Origin: Thuidium tamariscinum
Lineage: Eukaryota; Streptophyta; Bryopsida; Hypnales; Thuidiaceae
Length of the DNA: 64,000 nt
Assembly: GCA_947034885.2 (NCBI GenBank)
Contig: OX344751.2
Coordinates: forward strand, 12,958,001 to 13,022,000
Direction: 5' to 3'
Shown in pieces: positions 23,662 through 35,442 of the stretch. The position numbers and the translations under genes were made by a program. The notes below the pieces were generated by a model that was given only the letters and a program-made list of their open reading frames with translations, did not search any database and was not told the DNA's origin. How positions within the stretch are numbered: the first letter of the stretch is position 1; each line of letters starts with the position of its first letter.

Positions 23662-24128
23662 GGGTCGTCACACCTTCTTTGGTTGACGCCCATTCTGCGA
23701 AGAACTCCAATGTGGCGACTCAGGGTTCACTCGTTTTCAATAGAATATTCTTTTTCTGCGAAGCGTATTCCATCTTGCCTCTCATCCTCCCGAAGTGAAT
23801 AACAAGCGTGAAGAAGCCTTTGCAAGCAAATTTTTTCATCTTGCGCTCCTTGAATTTCATGGCAGTTTCACCTTATACTCCGATTGTGGTGCAGTTGCCG
23901 AGTTCGTTGTCTTCATCATCGGAGCTCCCCCGTCTGATTAGGTTATGCAAGGCTAGAATTACCCCTATGCTATCGAATTCTGTGCAGATTGGTTCTCTAC
24001 GTTCGGAATTGATTTATGGGGTGTCACACCTCCTCCATCCATCGTCACTCTCAATTGGCTCTTGTATTCCCTCGCTCACTTTTCATTCTCATGAGAACCA
24101 CATTGGATGAAGAAGGTGTGACTACCCC
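23662..24128 (+). mobile_element. TIR element enclosing GC-richer, gene-like DNA (467 bp)
   Basis: The ends share an inverted GTCACACCTTCTT (left GGGTCGTCACACCTTCTT, right AAGAAGGTGTGACTACCCC), abutting TA at 23660-23661 and 24129-24130. The inside is GC-richer than the flanks and keeps plus-strand frames open (23593-23802, then 23808-24110, about 100 codons) rich in Ser, Pro and Leu. I recognise no domain. A Pack-type capture of host exon sequence is possible. Confidence 0.6.
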
Positions 24129-24130
24129 TA

Positions 24131-24555
24131 TTGTAGACACTATGTGTTCAATCAATGTTACAAGGAATCTTTGTATGTGGGATAAAAGTGCTCAATGTTC
24201 ATTCTTGAAATTTTGAGTGCCGGAAATTAAGGGGGAAGTCTTGCATAATAGTTTGACCACCAATGAATGTTCCTTGTTTTTTAAGCTAGTGTACTAAGAA
24301 GGGATGATTATTCATAGTGACTAGCTAGTTAGCATATCCTTGTGGGTTAAATTGATGGAGCTTTCTTTGCTCTAGGAGGAGACTCAAAAAGAGCTCAAGC
24401 TTTCGGAACTGCCATTCATTTCTTCCTCATATTGAGTAGAGCAATGTTTGGAAGGAGAGAATATTGGACAAAGATGTAAAGTGAATGTGAGTACACAATT
24501 TTTGAGCAATCATCATGTGAAAGTGATGATTATAGTATATGCTACTAGGTGACAT
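24131..24555. other. AT-rich intergenic DNA
   Basis: No gene or bounded repeat was recognised in this stretch. Confidence 0.55.
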
Positions 24556-25278
24556 GGTGATTGCAAGAAACACCTGCCGATTTTGTTGCATTTGGCTGAT
24601 TTTTTCGGGAGTACTTTAAAATTAGAAAATTAATTTTTTTAAAATTTTAAAAATATGAATAGTGTATATACCTCTAAGATGAAGGTTTTCACCAAAGGAA
24701 ATGGATAGAAAAAATCTCTAAGTAGGAGAACTTGAAAAGTGCCAAACCTCCAGAAAATACATATCTTCATGTTTTAATTAGGTAAAAATAGTAAAAAAAT
24801 ATATTTTCAAAAAATAAAAAGTGTCCATTTGCAACAACTTTATGGAGATGGTCATTCACAAAAAAAAACCCACCAAAATAATATTTTATATGTTTCAAAA
24901 CACAAGCAGAAGGGAGCTCACTTTGTAGACCTCCACACCACATAAAATTAACTATTTTTAAAAATCCTTCACTGGAGAGCTAGAAGTCTATTAGAAGACC
25001 ATCTCATCCAAGTTTCATCTTAAAATAATTAAAAACAGGTACTCCATAGTACTAAAAACCCCTAAACTGCCAAGTGTGACATCCAATTGGGGTCTATTTT
25101 TGGATAGTAAATTATTTTTGAAAATTATGAAAAAATTATGGAAGGTTTATGATAGTTATGAGTACCTTCCCTACAAATCTTGAGTCAATCGGAGGCAAAA
25201 CACAAAAGTTATGGCCAAAAAATAGATTAGCATACGTAGTGTGACACAAAATAGGACAAGTGTTTCTTGCAATCACCC
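24556..25278. mobile_element. Family D TIR element, copy 3 (723 bp)
   Basis: The ends GGTGATTGCAAGAAACA and TTTCTTGCAATCACCC form the family inverted repeat, with one base missing or changed at the left tip. Flanks are imperfect (GACA left, AACA right, if the T at 24555 is part of the element). The interior aligns with copy 2 in reverse orientation. No long coding frame. Confidence 0.85.
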
Positions 25279-28200
25279 AACAATAGAAATTAAAATTAGT
25301 TGAAGCAAAATTAGGACTAATCTTAACAAAATTCAATGTAGTCTTTTAAAGACTATGATGACAATTCCAACCATGCCTACTATACATTTTGGTACTTGCT
25401 TGTATTGTTTAAAGGTGTATTTGCATTCATTTCTATTGTTGCCTAACAGTTGTAATAGTGACCTATAGTCATCCAGCTTTGCTAAATCATAACTAATTCG
25501 ATGTAACTCAAAAAAATTTGAAAAAAATGCCCCTTTCATACAAGTTGTTGATTTCTCCTTCTTTGAAATTTATTAAAAAAAACTTACCAACCAAATCTTC
25601 TCCCAGAGAAGGCTTTCTTGCCTTAAGTGGTCCATTCACGAGTCTCTTCCCTTACTTTAGCATTTTTCAAAGTGTTGACCTTGCAACATGAATCTATTCC
25701 TATCCAATTTTTTAGAGCTTGTCATAGATGGATATTGCAATTTTCAATGTCCATAACCACCCCCAAATAATGAAATATCAATTTGGCACTATCAAAGTTA
25801 CAAGAATTCTTTTCAAATTCCAATTTACAAGTTTTTATGCTATTACATGCAAAGTGTTATCTTATATGTTTTTTCTATCTAACATGAAATAATTTGCATT
25901 GACCATGGTATTGCCTATATGGTAGGAAGTTCATAAACTAATTAGGTTTAGGTTTAGAATGTCCTATATCTAAGAATAAGTGACATGTTCATTTAGATAT
26001 CTATTACTATCACTAATGAAGTAGGTAAGCATAAAGACACATTTAATAGACTTCCTACCTCATCTACTTTGAGTCTTCTGCATGCAATTTTTGAAGGGTG
26101 TGATTGGGGTGGAGGGCTCAAGAAGACCAATTTCGATTGGCTTTTCAAAATAAATTAAACACCCCTTGAGACCACAACTTGCTTCTCCTTGAATTGTTAA
26201 AAAAAATGAATTAATTTGTTGTTCTTTCTTCATATTTGAATTGTGGCTTCTCAAAAGAGTACTTGATGACCTGGACCTAGATTATGTCAATGCCACCTAT
26301 AGATAGTGAAGCATTTTGTAGGGAGGTGGGTTCTTACAGTTATTTCATTGACATTTTCCCTCAAAAATTGTAGAGGAATTGGTGACTTTTGTTGGCCACT
26401 TTGATTCAAGCTTAGTGAAGACTAAATTACTCCACCAGATCATGTCCAAAATTGCTTATTTGATTGGTTATGGGTGGCTTAAGCTTAGTATGTAGTGTTC
26501 TAGTGCCACAAGATAATAAAATAGAAGTATAAATAATTTTCTATTTTTTTTAACTTAGAGAAACTTTGAAATCCAATATCTTTTCTATTGTGAGTCGGAA
26601 TACTCTATAGACATATTAAGAATGCAACCATGGGACATATAGTTTTAGAGATCTTACTATAACAACAAAACAAAACAAACATCCTATAATAATTCAATGT
26701 TTTGGATGTTTGCCTTCACTCAATCCAATGCAATAACAAAGAATGAACACTTCTAAAATTAATGCTTTTGTATACAATCCTCTCCAATGGTGCTTGTGTA
26801 GCCTAAAACTTGTTATGGAAACTAAAAGTACTTTGTAGGTTGACATTGAGGAATGGAAATGATGTGAAGGTGTCATAACCTCAATCAGGCCTAAAGTTTT
26901 TCTAGTGAGAGGTGGTATTAACCTTGGAAGGATGATGATCTATAAGCAAGGTAGTCACTAAAAAGATTTGATATTTGAACCAGTTGTTGCATTTTCACAT
27001 CCACAATGTTCTCAAAGTCATCCATTGACCACTTTGGGGGTCTCAATGATAAGGTCAGATGTACTAATCAAATATGAGATATAGAGAGTATGGTATATGT
27101 CTAACAATCTTATCTTTCTTTAAAGGTCATAGTGTCTTCTCTTGTAGATATGCTTGATTATAATTGATCAAGATTCAATTGTTGAGGTTGTATTTGGTAA
27201 TGTGTAATGAAAATAGCATCCTTCCCATTCTTGTGATTCAACATGTGCTATAAGAAACTAGCCTTTTTGGTATTGTTTCCAAAAAACATATCTTGTTTTC
27301 TAAGATGTCACATGTTAAGTAGTAAACAACCATAAGACTGTGAATTTGATGAGATGTAGAAAATGTTTGCAACTAAGTTGAAGAACAAGTAGATGTCACC
27401 GTAGATAAACATACTTTTAGTGATGTTCAAAAAACAAGTTCATATTTTTTCATGATATCTTAGAAAACATAGATTACATGTCACAAATAGATCCATATTG
27501 ACTATTGGTAAGTTACTAAAAATCACTACAACCTATTGTAAAATATTAAAATGTTGACCATATGTGAAAAGTTTAAGGAAAGAGTAGCCACATGGCATGC
27601 TTTGGAAAAAAAAGGGAAATGAATGGATGTGTAGTATGGATGAAAAGAAATGGTCTTTATACAAGTAGGGTGGTAGGAAGAAAAACAATCCATATGGGAT
27701 ATATAAAACAACAACTTAATTTAATGTAAAATGTCTAAAACAACATTTAAACATTTGAAACAAGTACAATGGTTAAATTGTCATATTTTAATCCTCCCAT
27801 ATCTTTTATCTCATTATAGATCATGGATATAAATATGTCCTCTCTACCTTCATCCTTACTAACTTTCAATGAAGTAATTATTTCATTTTGCCATCAAAAT
27901 TTTTTCTTAATGGTAAATGATCATCTTTATTCAATTCTATTGAATTCAACAATTTTTCTTGTTCATTTTATTTTCTTGTTTAATTTACAGTTAAATTTTT
28001 TTTTTGGTTGATTTTTCCCTATGAGTAGGATATGTATTAATTGATGTTTCAATAAACATTTGATTTGACATCTCAAAAAGTAATATTAGAATTTTGAAAC
28101 AACACAATAGTCTATTGATTAACAAGGCATGCCATGTCAAAATAATTTGAGGGTCTACATCACCTTCTTAATCCATCCATATCACAATCTCACGCAAAAA

Positions 28201-28519
28201 GGAGTTGGATGAAAAAAAATCATCCATAGCATTGTTGGCCTAAATACACCTTAAGTGGAGCTCACCACCCCTCTAAATGTCATACTTTGTAGAGGTTGTA
28301 AGACCTTGTTTTGTTGGATGTTTTTCAAAAAACAAGCTAAGATTAGGCATGATTTTTGAGATTTTAGTACATTTTTTGCTTGTTAGTCATACTGGATTGT
28401 AGGTGACATCAACGTTGGCCCCACTCTCGTCAAAAAAATGAAAATACATGTTTTTTCACTCATTAAAAAAAACTCAAATTTCTTACACTGATGTGATTTT
28501 TCAAAGCAAGGTTCTACAT
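25279..28519. other. AT-rich intergenic DNA (3.2 kb)
   Basis: No exon, domain or bounded repeat was recognised. Open frames are below about 70 codons and their translations look random. This is the longest featureless stretch in the first half of the window. Confidence 0.55.
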
Positions 28520-28521
28520 TA

Positions 28522-28797
28522 GGGGGGGATTTTAAGCCTCTAGAGGGCTGTTTTGAGACTGTTTTTAAAACTATTCCCGTAACTGTTGGCTGTTATCAAG
28601 CTAGCAATTACGAAAAAATAAAAAATTGGAGGATCTTAAAATGTGAAAAAAAAAAATTTAATTTTAAAATTTTAAAAAATTAATGACTTGGTAGTCTCTT
28701 AACCATATAGGATTCCTATGATTTTGTGTTCTCCCGACAGTTTCAGCGTTCCCAGACTATAGGAATTTATAATCTTTCAGGTGCTTCAAATCTTCCC
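28522..28797 (+). mobile_element. Family B element, copy 2 (276 bp)
   Basis: The left end GGGGGGGATTTTAAGCCTC and right end GCTTCAAATCTTCCC abut TA (28520-28521, 28798-28799). The interior keeps the family landmarks, such as CTTGGTAGTCTCTTAACCA and CAGACTATAGGAA. No coding frame. Confidence 0.75.
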
Positions 28798-29032
28798 TAA
28801 ATGCTTTTACATCACCTAGTCCTTGACTAACAAAAAGATTTGTTTTGGTATATAAAATGAAAAGTTGTGTGCATAGCAAAGAGCAATTATAAATTATGAA
28901 AGTGATACAAATTTTAGTTGGGATTGTATTTTAGTTGTAAATCCTAAATTATCTTGAACCTTAAAAAGATTGATATACTATCAAATGTCTATGAGATAAC
29001 CACCTTGGATACCAATTATTTCACAATGCATA

Positions 29033-29343
29033 TGGGGATTTTTGGGCCCCCTGGAAGACCGTTTCAGGGTTGTTCCCTGAAACTGTTTCCATTACTTCAG
29101 ACTAGCCCCTGCTGGTCTGAATTTTTGAATTTTGAATTTTTTAAAAATCCAAAATTTTCAGAATGTATTAAAAAGAAAGACAATAAATTTCAAAAATATT
29201 TAATATTTAATTAAAATAATTAATTAATTAGTATTTTCGGACGTGGTAGTCGCTTGATCACATCAAAATGCTGATGTGTCAACATTCCTAGCGTTCTTAG
29301 CATTTGGGAACTTATAGTCTTCTAAACCGGCCAACAATCCTCT
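29033..29343 (+). mobile_element. Family B element, copy 3 (311 bp)
   Basis: The left end TGGGGATTTTTGGGCC and right end GGCCAACAATCCTCT are imperfect inverted repeats next to TA (29031-29032, 29344-29345). ACGTGGTAGTCGCTTGATCA and a TAGTCTTCTAAA motif match other family B copies. Confidence 0.75.
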
Positions 29344-29345
29344 TA

Positions 29346-29858
29346 TGCCACACTTTAAATGAATGAGAATCGTTTTAAAATTAATGACAATGTGCAAAAT
29401 GCACTATACATTTTAAGAATGTCATTCTAGAGAAGGCTGTAAAAAAGAGTTTTGACTGTATATCAATGGAGTTGAAGGAAATTACTAGTTGAGAGTGTTT
29501 ATATTTTGCTATTGCATTGTATATATTTAGGTGGAATGCCTTAAGGCTTGTTGAAAGAGTGATTGAGTCATTGGATACTTGGGTTGGTGCATCATTTGTT
29601 TACCTAAAGGAATATATAAGGTAGTTTGCTCATAAAGTGACCATTTAAACCTACCTAACTCACATTTAGAACACAATCGCTTTTAGAATAGATTACTTTA
29701 TGCAATGTTTTAAACAATGCTCTAATTGATGGGCAGATATGGATATGAAGGAATTTTAACATTGGCTTGCCTGCTTTGTACTCTATGTTTTGCAATGGAA
29801 TTCCATTTATTTAAAAAAATAAAAATAAAAATTTAACAATTGTTCAATTTTTGTATCC
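29346..29858. other. AT-rich intergenic DNA
   Basis: No gene or bounded repeat was recognised in this stretch. Confidence 0.55.
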
Positions 29859-29860
29859 TA

Positions 29861-30240
29861 AAGGCAAAACACCCATTCCCGCACCTGTTCCTTGCAATGG
29901 ACTGTAGATTCATCCAAATGGGTCAGTAGACTTCCCTTCATGTGTTCACCATATGTATGATTGTAATTTGTTGACTCAGCTGAAGGACACATAGAAAAAT
30001 TTGGTTGGTTGAGTGCTAATTTTCGCAGTTCAATTTGGGGGGCACCTACAGGACTGTTCCACAGGTCTAGGGAGCCAACACTTTGAAAAATTGTAGAAAT
30101 TACATATTGTATCCAAAAAATCTAATTTTTTTAATATTCATGATTTTCACTTGCTGATACTAGAAAAATATCATTTTTAGAAAACATTGCCTCCAACTAT
30201 GTTGAATTCCTTATTTGGACGGTTTTGGGTGTTTCCACTG
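29861..30240 (+). mobile_element. Family C element, copy 2 (380 bp)
   Basis: It starts AAGGCAAAACACCC and ends GGGTGTTTCCACTG, abutting TA (29859-29860, 30241-30242). It aligns throughout with 8254-8639, with only scattered differences by eye. Confidence 0.85.
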
Positions 30241-30242
30241 TA

Positions 30243-30963
30243 TGTTCATACGAACATTAACTCTATTATGTCTTATGGACTTTCAACAAATTTGGGCCAG
30301 TGACCTGCACAGGTCTGTCAAGCTAGTATTGAATAGTGATTTTCATCAGCTTTTGATAACTATCTACTCAAAAGACAGGTTACACATAACTTTGATGTTA
30401 AAATTGGTGACTGCATTTACCTGAGTTTCTTTTTCAGATTTATAGGCTCACAGGCATGACTTCCATAGCAAGTGCTGAAATGATGGCCTATGCATATATG
30501 ATTAAGTACATTATTGTTGGAGACTCCATCAGTTGTTGGAAAATGGCATGTCTTTGGATGCAGTTTACTGGCAAAACATTTCCAACTGTATATGATATAA
30601 CTGCCATATTGATGTCTAGTTTTAAAATTTAAAATTTAAAATTTTTTTAATTATTATATTTTTTACAAATGAAATGGAATTTTATTGCAATATTGGTGCT
30701 GAGTTTGGATCTCAGATTATCATCATCACAGTCAGGGAAGAAATTTTAGCTTAACCGGTTAAAATTCTCCATTTTCTTGCACCAACCGGTTGCTTGAAGA
30801 ATACTCTTGGCTAGGCCTTAAGAAAATAAAGAATATTCTTTTTTTCCTCTAAAATAATCGGGTTTTTTCCTGAGATTTTGAACTTCATTCGAAAATTCTG
30901 GATTTCAACCGGCTAACTTGTAACTAAATGCCGGTACTCCCCATTCATTGATCACCATTGGAG
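30243..30963. other. Intergenic DNA left of the Harbinger element
   Basis: No gene is recognised. An AACCGGTT-type motif recurs (about 30755, 30784 and, diverged, 30908), without a clear repeat unit. Confidence 0.5.
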
Positions 30964-32085
30964 TTAGGGTACGTTCGCACCAACTGAGACCGTGTGCTTT
31001 CATGGTGGACACCACACATTTATTTTGTAGCTTGTTCGCACCAGCAGTGTTTGTATCTGCTAAGCCTGCGTGGCAGGTGACGTGTGAGCATGTACCAATG
31101 CCGTAAACCAGGGGTTTAGCGTGATCGTAAAGTTTACAGAAGTGCTACGTCCGTGTTGTTTCAGAGGAGCCAAATCAGCGGCTAATGAAGATTTGGGGAA
31201 GCTACGACAATGTCAAGCTAATCTCAGGGGGGGGGGGGCATGATTAAAGTGAAGTGGCTGCTTAGCATCAAATTAAACAAATTTAATTAATTAAAGAAGT
31301 CGCAAGCGGCGACGACGTCCTCGGGAAACCTAGGCGATGAGGATGTAGTGCGTTTGGAAGTCCTCAAAGCGCGCCACTTTCTCTTCACACATCACGGAAT
31401 TCGTGTAGTTGGAGAAGGCGTTGTCGATGACATTCATCAAGTAGATTTGCGACGAACTTGGAGATCCAGGTAAATTTCGGAAATGACGTTTTCCTTGCAC
31501 CGCATTTGTTGATCAATCTTTGTGCTGTACTTTTTCGCCATTTACATTTGTAGTGACGCAATTCAGTGTTATGACTGAACAAATTATGAGATTAGGAATT
31601 CAGTGCGGTGCAGGTCGAGGCAATGGAGCGTCCGCCTACGCCCACAGCTTCAAAACCAAGCGTCACTGCCGCGCCACCAGCTAGCTCCGTGGGTGAGTTC
31701 TCATGCATTCCTTCTGCCACGCTTCTTTCGCACAATTGCAGTTCATAGCTACTATGTCCTCTTCCCATTTGATTTAGCCGAGAGAAGGATGGGCATGACC
31801 TGCTAGCCATATGCCTTTCATAATTTCGTGAGCACCCGCCATGGATATGCATACGTCCATGCATGGGCTCTGCATGACTGCTCAGTATCCATGAAGCTAG
31901 TTTTTAGTGCTGATTTTCCTTCGAGTACATGTGCTAGAACCTCATGACCTAGAAGCTCATGAGTGAGCACATGCCTTGCCATACATGACACACACACAAA
32001 AGAATCAATTTTCAGCTATATCATGCGAATCCTTGCAATCTGCTCATGTCTGACCATGCGTTGCATGCAGGGAACTCGCAAGGGG

Positions 32086-32163
32086 CACTATAACAAAACA
32101 TGGTCTGAAAAAACCGTAGTCAAAAATGACTATGGTTTTTTCAGACCATGTTTTGTTATAGTG
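32086..32163. mobile_element. Mini CACTA-type hairpin MITE (78 bp)
   Basis: It starts CACTATAACAAAACATGG and ends with the reverse complement; the two 37-bp arms differ at one position around a 4-nt spacer. GGG flanks both sides (32083-32085, 32164-32166), the 3-bp duplication expected of CACTA elements. It lies in the ORF1 intron of the Harbinger element. The RNA would form a near-perfect hairpin. Confidence 0.85.
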
Positions 32164-32516
32164 GGGGTGCGGATGCGATATCGGAGTCCGGAGGCCGCAG
32201 GCCAGCATCCATTTTGGCGACATCTCACTAGAGCGGTCCATCGAAGAAAGCCAAAAAAGAACGTGGTCCCAATTGGCAGCCATTGGAGATTAATGCTCTC
32301 ATTGAAGGGAAGAGGCTGTTGACGGTGAAAGAAGCTCGGACAGATGACGAACGCAAATTGATGGTAAAGGATGTTGGGAAATGGAAAACCATCAGTGCAT
32401 TCGTCCTTGAAGAGGGCCACTCAACATACCGTCGAGATGGTACAGCGTGCAAAAGCAAGTGGGTTGCAATTTTCGCCGAATACAAGCGCATCGCCGATTA
32501 CCATGCTTGATCTTTA

Positions 32517-32712
32517 CACTATAAGAAACTTATGTTTTAGATGACGAATTTTAGGTGACATCCAATGATGCAACCTGTGTTTTTATGTCCAAACTAACGT
32601 CCGCCATAACATCTTGTTGTTATGGCAGACGCTAGTTTGGACATAAAAACATGGGTTGCATCATTGGATGTCACCTAAAATTCGTCATCTAAAACACAAG
32701 TTTTTTATAGTG
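32517..32712. mobile_element. CACTA-type hairpin MITE in Harbinger ORF1 (196 bp)
   Basis: It begins CACTATAAGAAACTTATG and ends CTTTTTTATAGTG-like, with long near-perfect arms (TTTTAGATGACGAATTTTAGG is almost fully repeated in inverse). TTA flanks both ends (32514-32516, 32713-32715). It shares its first eight bases, CACTATAA, with the element at 32086. It splits the ORF1 coding sequence. Confidence 0.92.
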
Positions 32713-34066
32713 TTACCAACTGACAAGCCTTACTGGAGCTTGAACGACACTGAACGAAGGATTGCTGAACTTCCCAAAGCATTTGCAGAGGATGTATATA
32801 CGCAAATTCATAAGTGGTATGCGGACTAGGCTTTAGTGCAGCCATTGCACATGTGTGACCACTTCAGTCCTGAAGACCACAACGTCAACAATGAGAAGGG
32901 CAAGCCCGCTGTAGTGGTGCAACTCATTGACATTGAGGACGAGGATGATCCGCTCACTATAGCCGCGTCCATGGATACTGATGATGACTTCTTCGGCATT
33001 GAGGACGTGGCTGTCGATGCTCTACATGTGACTACACCACGAGAAAGCGGTCGACCTGGTCAACGTCGACATGCCTCAGGCGGCCCCCCCTCTCCCATCG
33101 CCATGCTACCTCCAGGTGTTACTGCGACCATCCTATCCTCGTTCGACACAGGTGACACTGCACCTCGTCGATGACCAGCAAATACTGGAGTGCGGCGCAA
33201 GAACGTGTCTGGACATTCCCTCATCGCTGAGGCCACACGAGCAATTGGGGAAGCACTCGCCACAAAGATGCGTAAAATGGTGGAGGCCACAAAACACTTG
33301 GAGGTTTCCCGCATAGAAGTGCAGCAACGCCTTTTCAATGAGCAAATGCATTACTAGAAAGAGAAAGACACCAGGTTGTAGGAGAATGCACGTATCATGA
33401 ACGAAACAACAAAATTGTCCATCGAGAAGCAAAGAGATATCGTTATGTGCTTGGCGCAAATGGCTGCAACTATGACAGTAACATGCAGTACGCAACCTGG
33501 GGGTTCCGTGCAGGGCGACGGTGTGCAATACCGAAGCAAGCTGTCTGAGAAAGACATGCCTGACCAGACTGGTTAGCACTACTATTCCAATGCTTTAATT
33601 TCAACGCTCCAGCTCCGAAGAAATGAACTCTACTTTGCGATGTTCCGTTTTACGATCTTCACAGCAGACCGTCGGCAGTACCTATTTATGTCACATGGAG
33701 TGGCATAGCAACCCGAATTTTGTTGAACAGTTAGCGATCTCCTTTTGGTTTCTAGACTATCCTTCAAACATCAACATGCATGTACGGCGGACTACTTCAT
33801 CCATTACAGTACAAGACAAAGCAGGTCATCGAACAGGGTGTACATAAGTAATATATTTAATAGAAAAAAAGTTCTTACACAGTGTACATGAGCAAGTCCT
33901 GGTCTGTGTCAAACTTATAGCCTGCTAGGTCTTTACATGTAAGCAACATATGGATGAAACTGAAACGCAACAAAAATTCACCAAAGCCACAACCTAGAGC
34001 ACACCTTAGCGTCATGCATTCAGCTGCATCATCCTATACAGACAAACATCGTCATTCATCCATTGC

Positions 34067-35442
34067 CTACAGAAAACGTTGTTGAGCGAGATGCCAGCCT
34101 AGCTGCCGCCGAATTTCAGCGCTCATCGGTGCGCCTTCAATGTCCGCTACCATGGGCAGGACTTCCGCCCTGGTGTCCGACAAAATGGACTCCGTTGGTT
34201 TCACCTCAGTCTGTAGAACGTGCAACAATCTCTCCACGTCTTCATAACTTTGTTGCATGAGCACATTGTGCAGCAGGGCACATGCGTTTACCACGTCAGG
34301 CAGAAAAAACAAACTCAAGTTGGACTTGCCATGAAGCTCCCTGAAAGTAGTCTTCAACAACGCAAAGGTATTTTCCACCATTGCTCGACCTTTACTAAGT
34401 CGCCTATTGAAGAGAGACTCTGCCATTGACAATTGTCCTACACGGCGATGCGGAACCATTAGCCACGGCAGAAGCGGATACCCTCCATCTCCGATCAAGA
34501 AAGGTGCGAATCCGTCGAAAGACAAGTCTACATCCCAAAGAGAGCCGCCTTGTCCAAGTTGAAAAAGTGTTGATCTTCGCAGCGCCCTAGCATCATTCGT
34601 TGATCCGGGCATGCCGATGAAAATGTCCAGGAAGCGCTTGTCAAAGTCCACAACGGCTTGGCAATGCATAGTATAACCACCTGTCTTGAAGTAATAATAG
34701 TCTGAGCTACATGACTTGGGCTTTTTGATTCCAAAATGTGTGTCGTCGATAGCACCTGCAACTGTGGACAATCCACAAGCATTTTGGAAAGACGTCGTCA
34801 TAGTTGCCAATGTGTCCCTCTTCGGCCAGTGCATTTCATTTTTTAGCACGTCATTCACTGCATGAATGACCTCGCAGAGGACAATGGAGATAGTACTTTT
34901 GTCGATGGCAAACATCTCACTGCAGATGAGAAGCGTTGCATCATGACTGAGTTTGAAGAGAATACATGCAACACGTACGACAACTGGACGACAGATCTGT
35001 AATTTGTGTCCTGCTTGCGAATGTGCGGAGATAGCAATCGTGCCAAGTTGAAGACACTGCGCTTGGTCATGCGAAAGAGTTGCAACCACCTGTCTTCGTC
35101 ATATTCTTCAAGCAGAAACCGTGAAAACCAGGTCGTCGACTCACTCGACTGTGGTTTCACCCAGAAGCCCAATTCCTCGTCAACTGCAGTCAAGCCGCTC
35201 TACAGGCGGAAGTGATTGACAACAACTTGTGCCATAGCTACGTAGTCATGAGGGCAATCTTCCATGATGCTGAATGGCACAATGTTGTCTTCCTCTTCTG
35301 CCGCTGCTTCGGTAGCAGTTGTCGCGAGAGCTAGATTCCTCTGGCTAGTGAAAAGGAGCAACAACATCATGGACATGAATTGGGCAGGTGTCTCGGAAAA
35401 GTCCATGGAATCAGACCCCACGAAGCTTGGCAAAGCACGCAC
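34067..35442 (-). pseudogene. Harbinger DDE transposase (DDE_Tnp_4 type), decayed
   Basis: This transposase cuts and joins the element ends. The 340-codon frame 35089-34067 holds the catalytic core: GAIDDTHF (first Asp at residue 115 of this frame), GDGGYPLLPWLM (Asp 201) and GRAMVENTFALLK (Glu 239), spacing typical of PIF/Harbinger. The helical region ahead is also seen: SEMFAIDKSTISIVLCEV follows the usual HTH-like pattern. The N-terminal part (WLQLFRMTKRSVFNLARLL, then SPHIRKQDTNYR) lies in another frame upstream (to 35193), so one frameshift occurs near 34990-35000, and an in-frame TAG at 35200-35202 separates a further N-terminal piece (35442-35203). All three DDE residues persist, suggesting moderate age. 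Confidence 0.92.

Larger units (their letters stand above)
31623..33576 (+). pseudogene. Harbinger ORF1, Myb/SANT-like DNA-binding protein, decayed
   Basis: In PIF/Harbinger elements this protein binds the ends and helps the transposase into the nucleus. A probable first exon starts at 31623 (MERPPTPTASKP), with a GT donor at 31689 or 31693; the main exon starts near 32232. It carries a Myb/SANT-like trihelix (PNWQPLEINALIEGKRLL, then VGKWKTISAFV and CKSKWVAIFAEYKRI), then PYWSLNDTERR, an acidic linker, and a C-terminal helical region (MRKMVEATKHLEVSRIEVQQ). A CACTA MITE at 32517-32712 interrupts the coding part; leaving it and one TTA out restores the frame. In-frame stops remain after YHA, WYAD, APRR, EQMHY and DTRL, so the gene is inactive. 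Confidence 0.85.

Noticed and set aside
32086-32163. Hairpin as a microRNA precursor
   Set aside because: CACTA/TAGTG ends and a 3-bp GGG duplication show a transposon insertion; small-RNA output is still possible.
33133-33579. 148-codon minus-strand frame in the Harbinger element
   Set aside because: It is antisense to ORF1, whose plus-strand frame matches the expected Harbinger protein.
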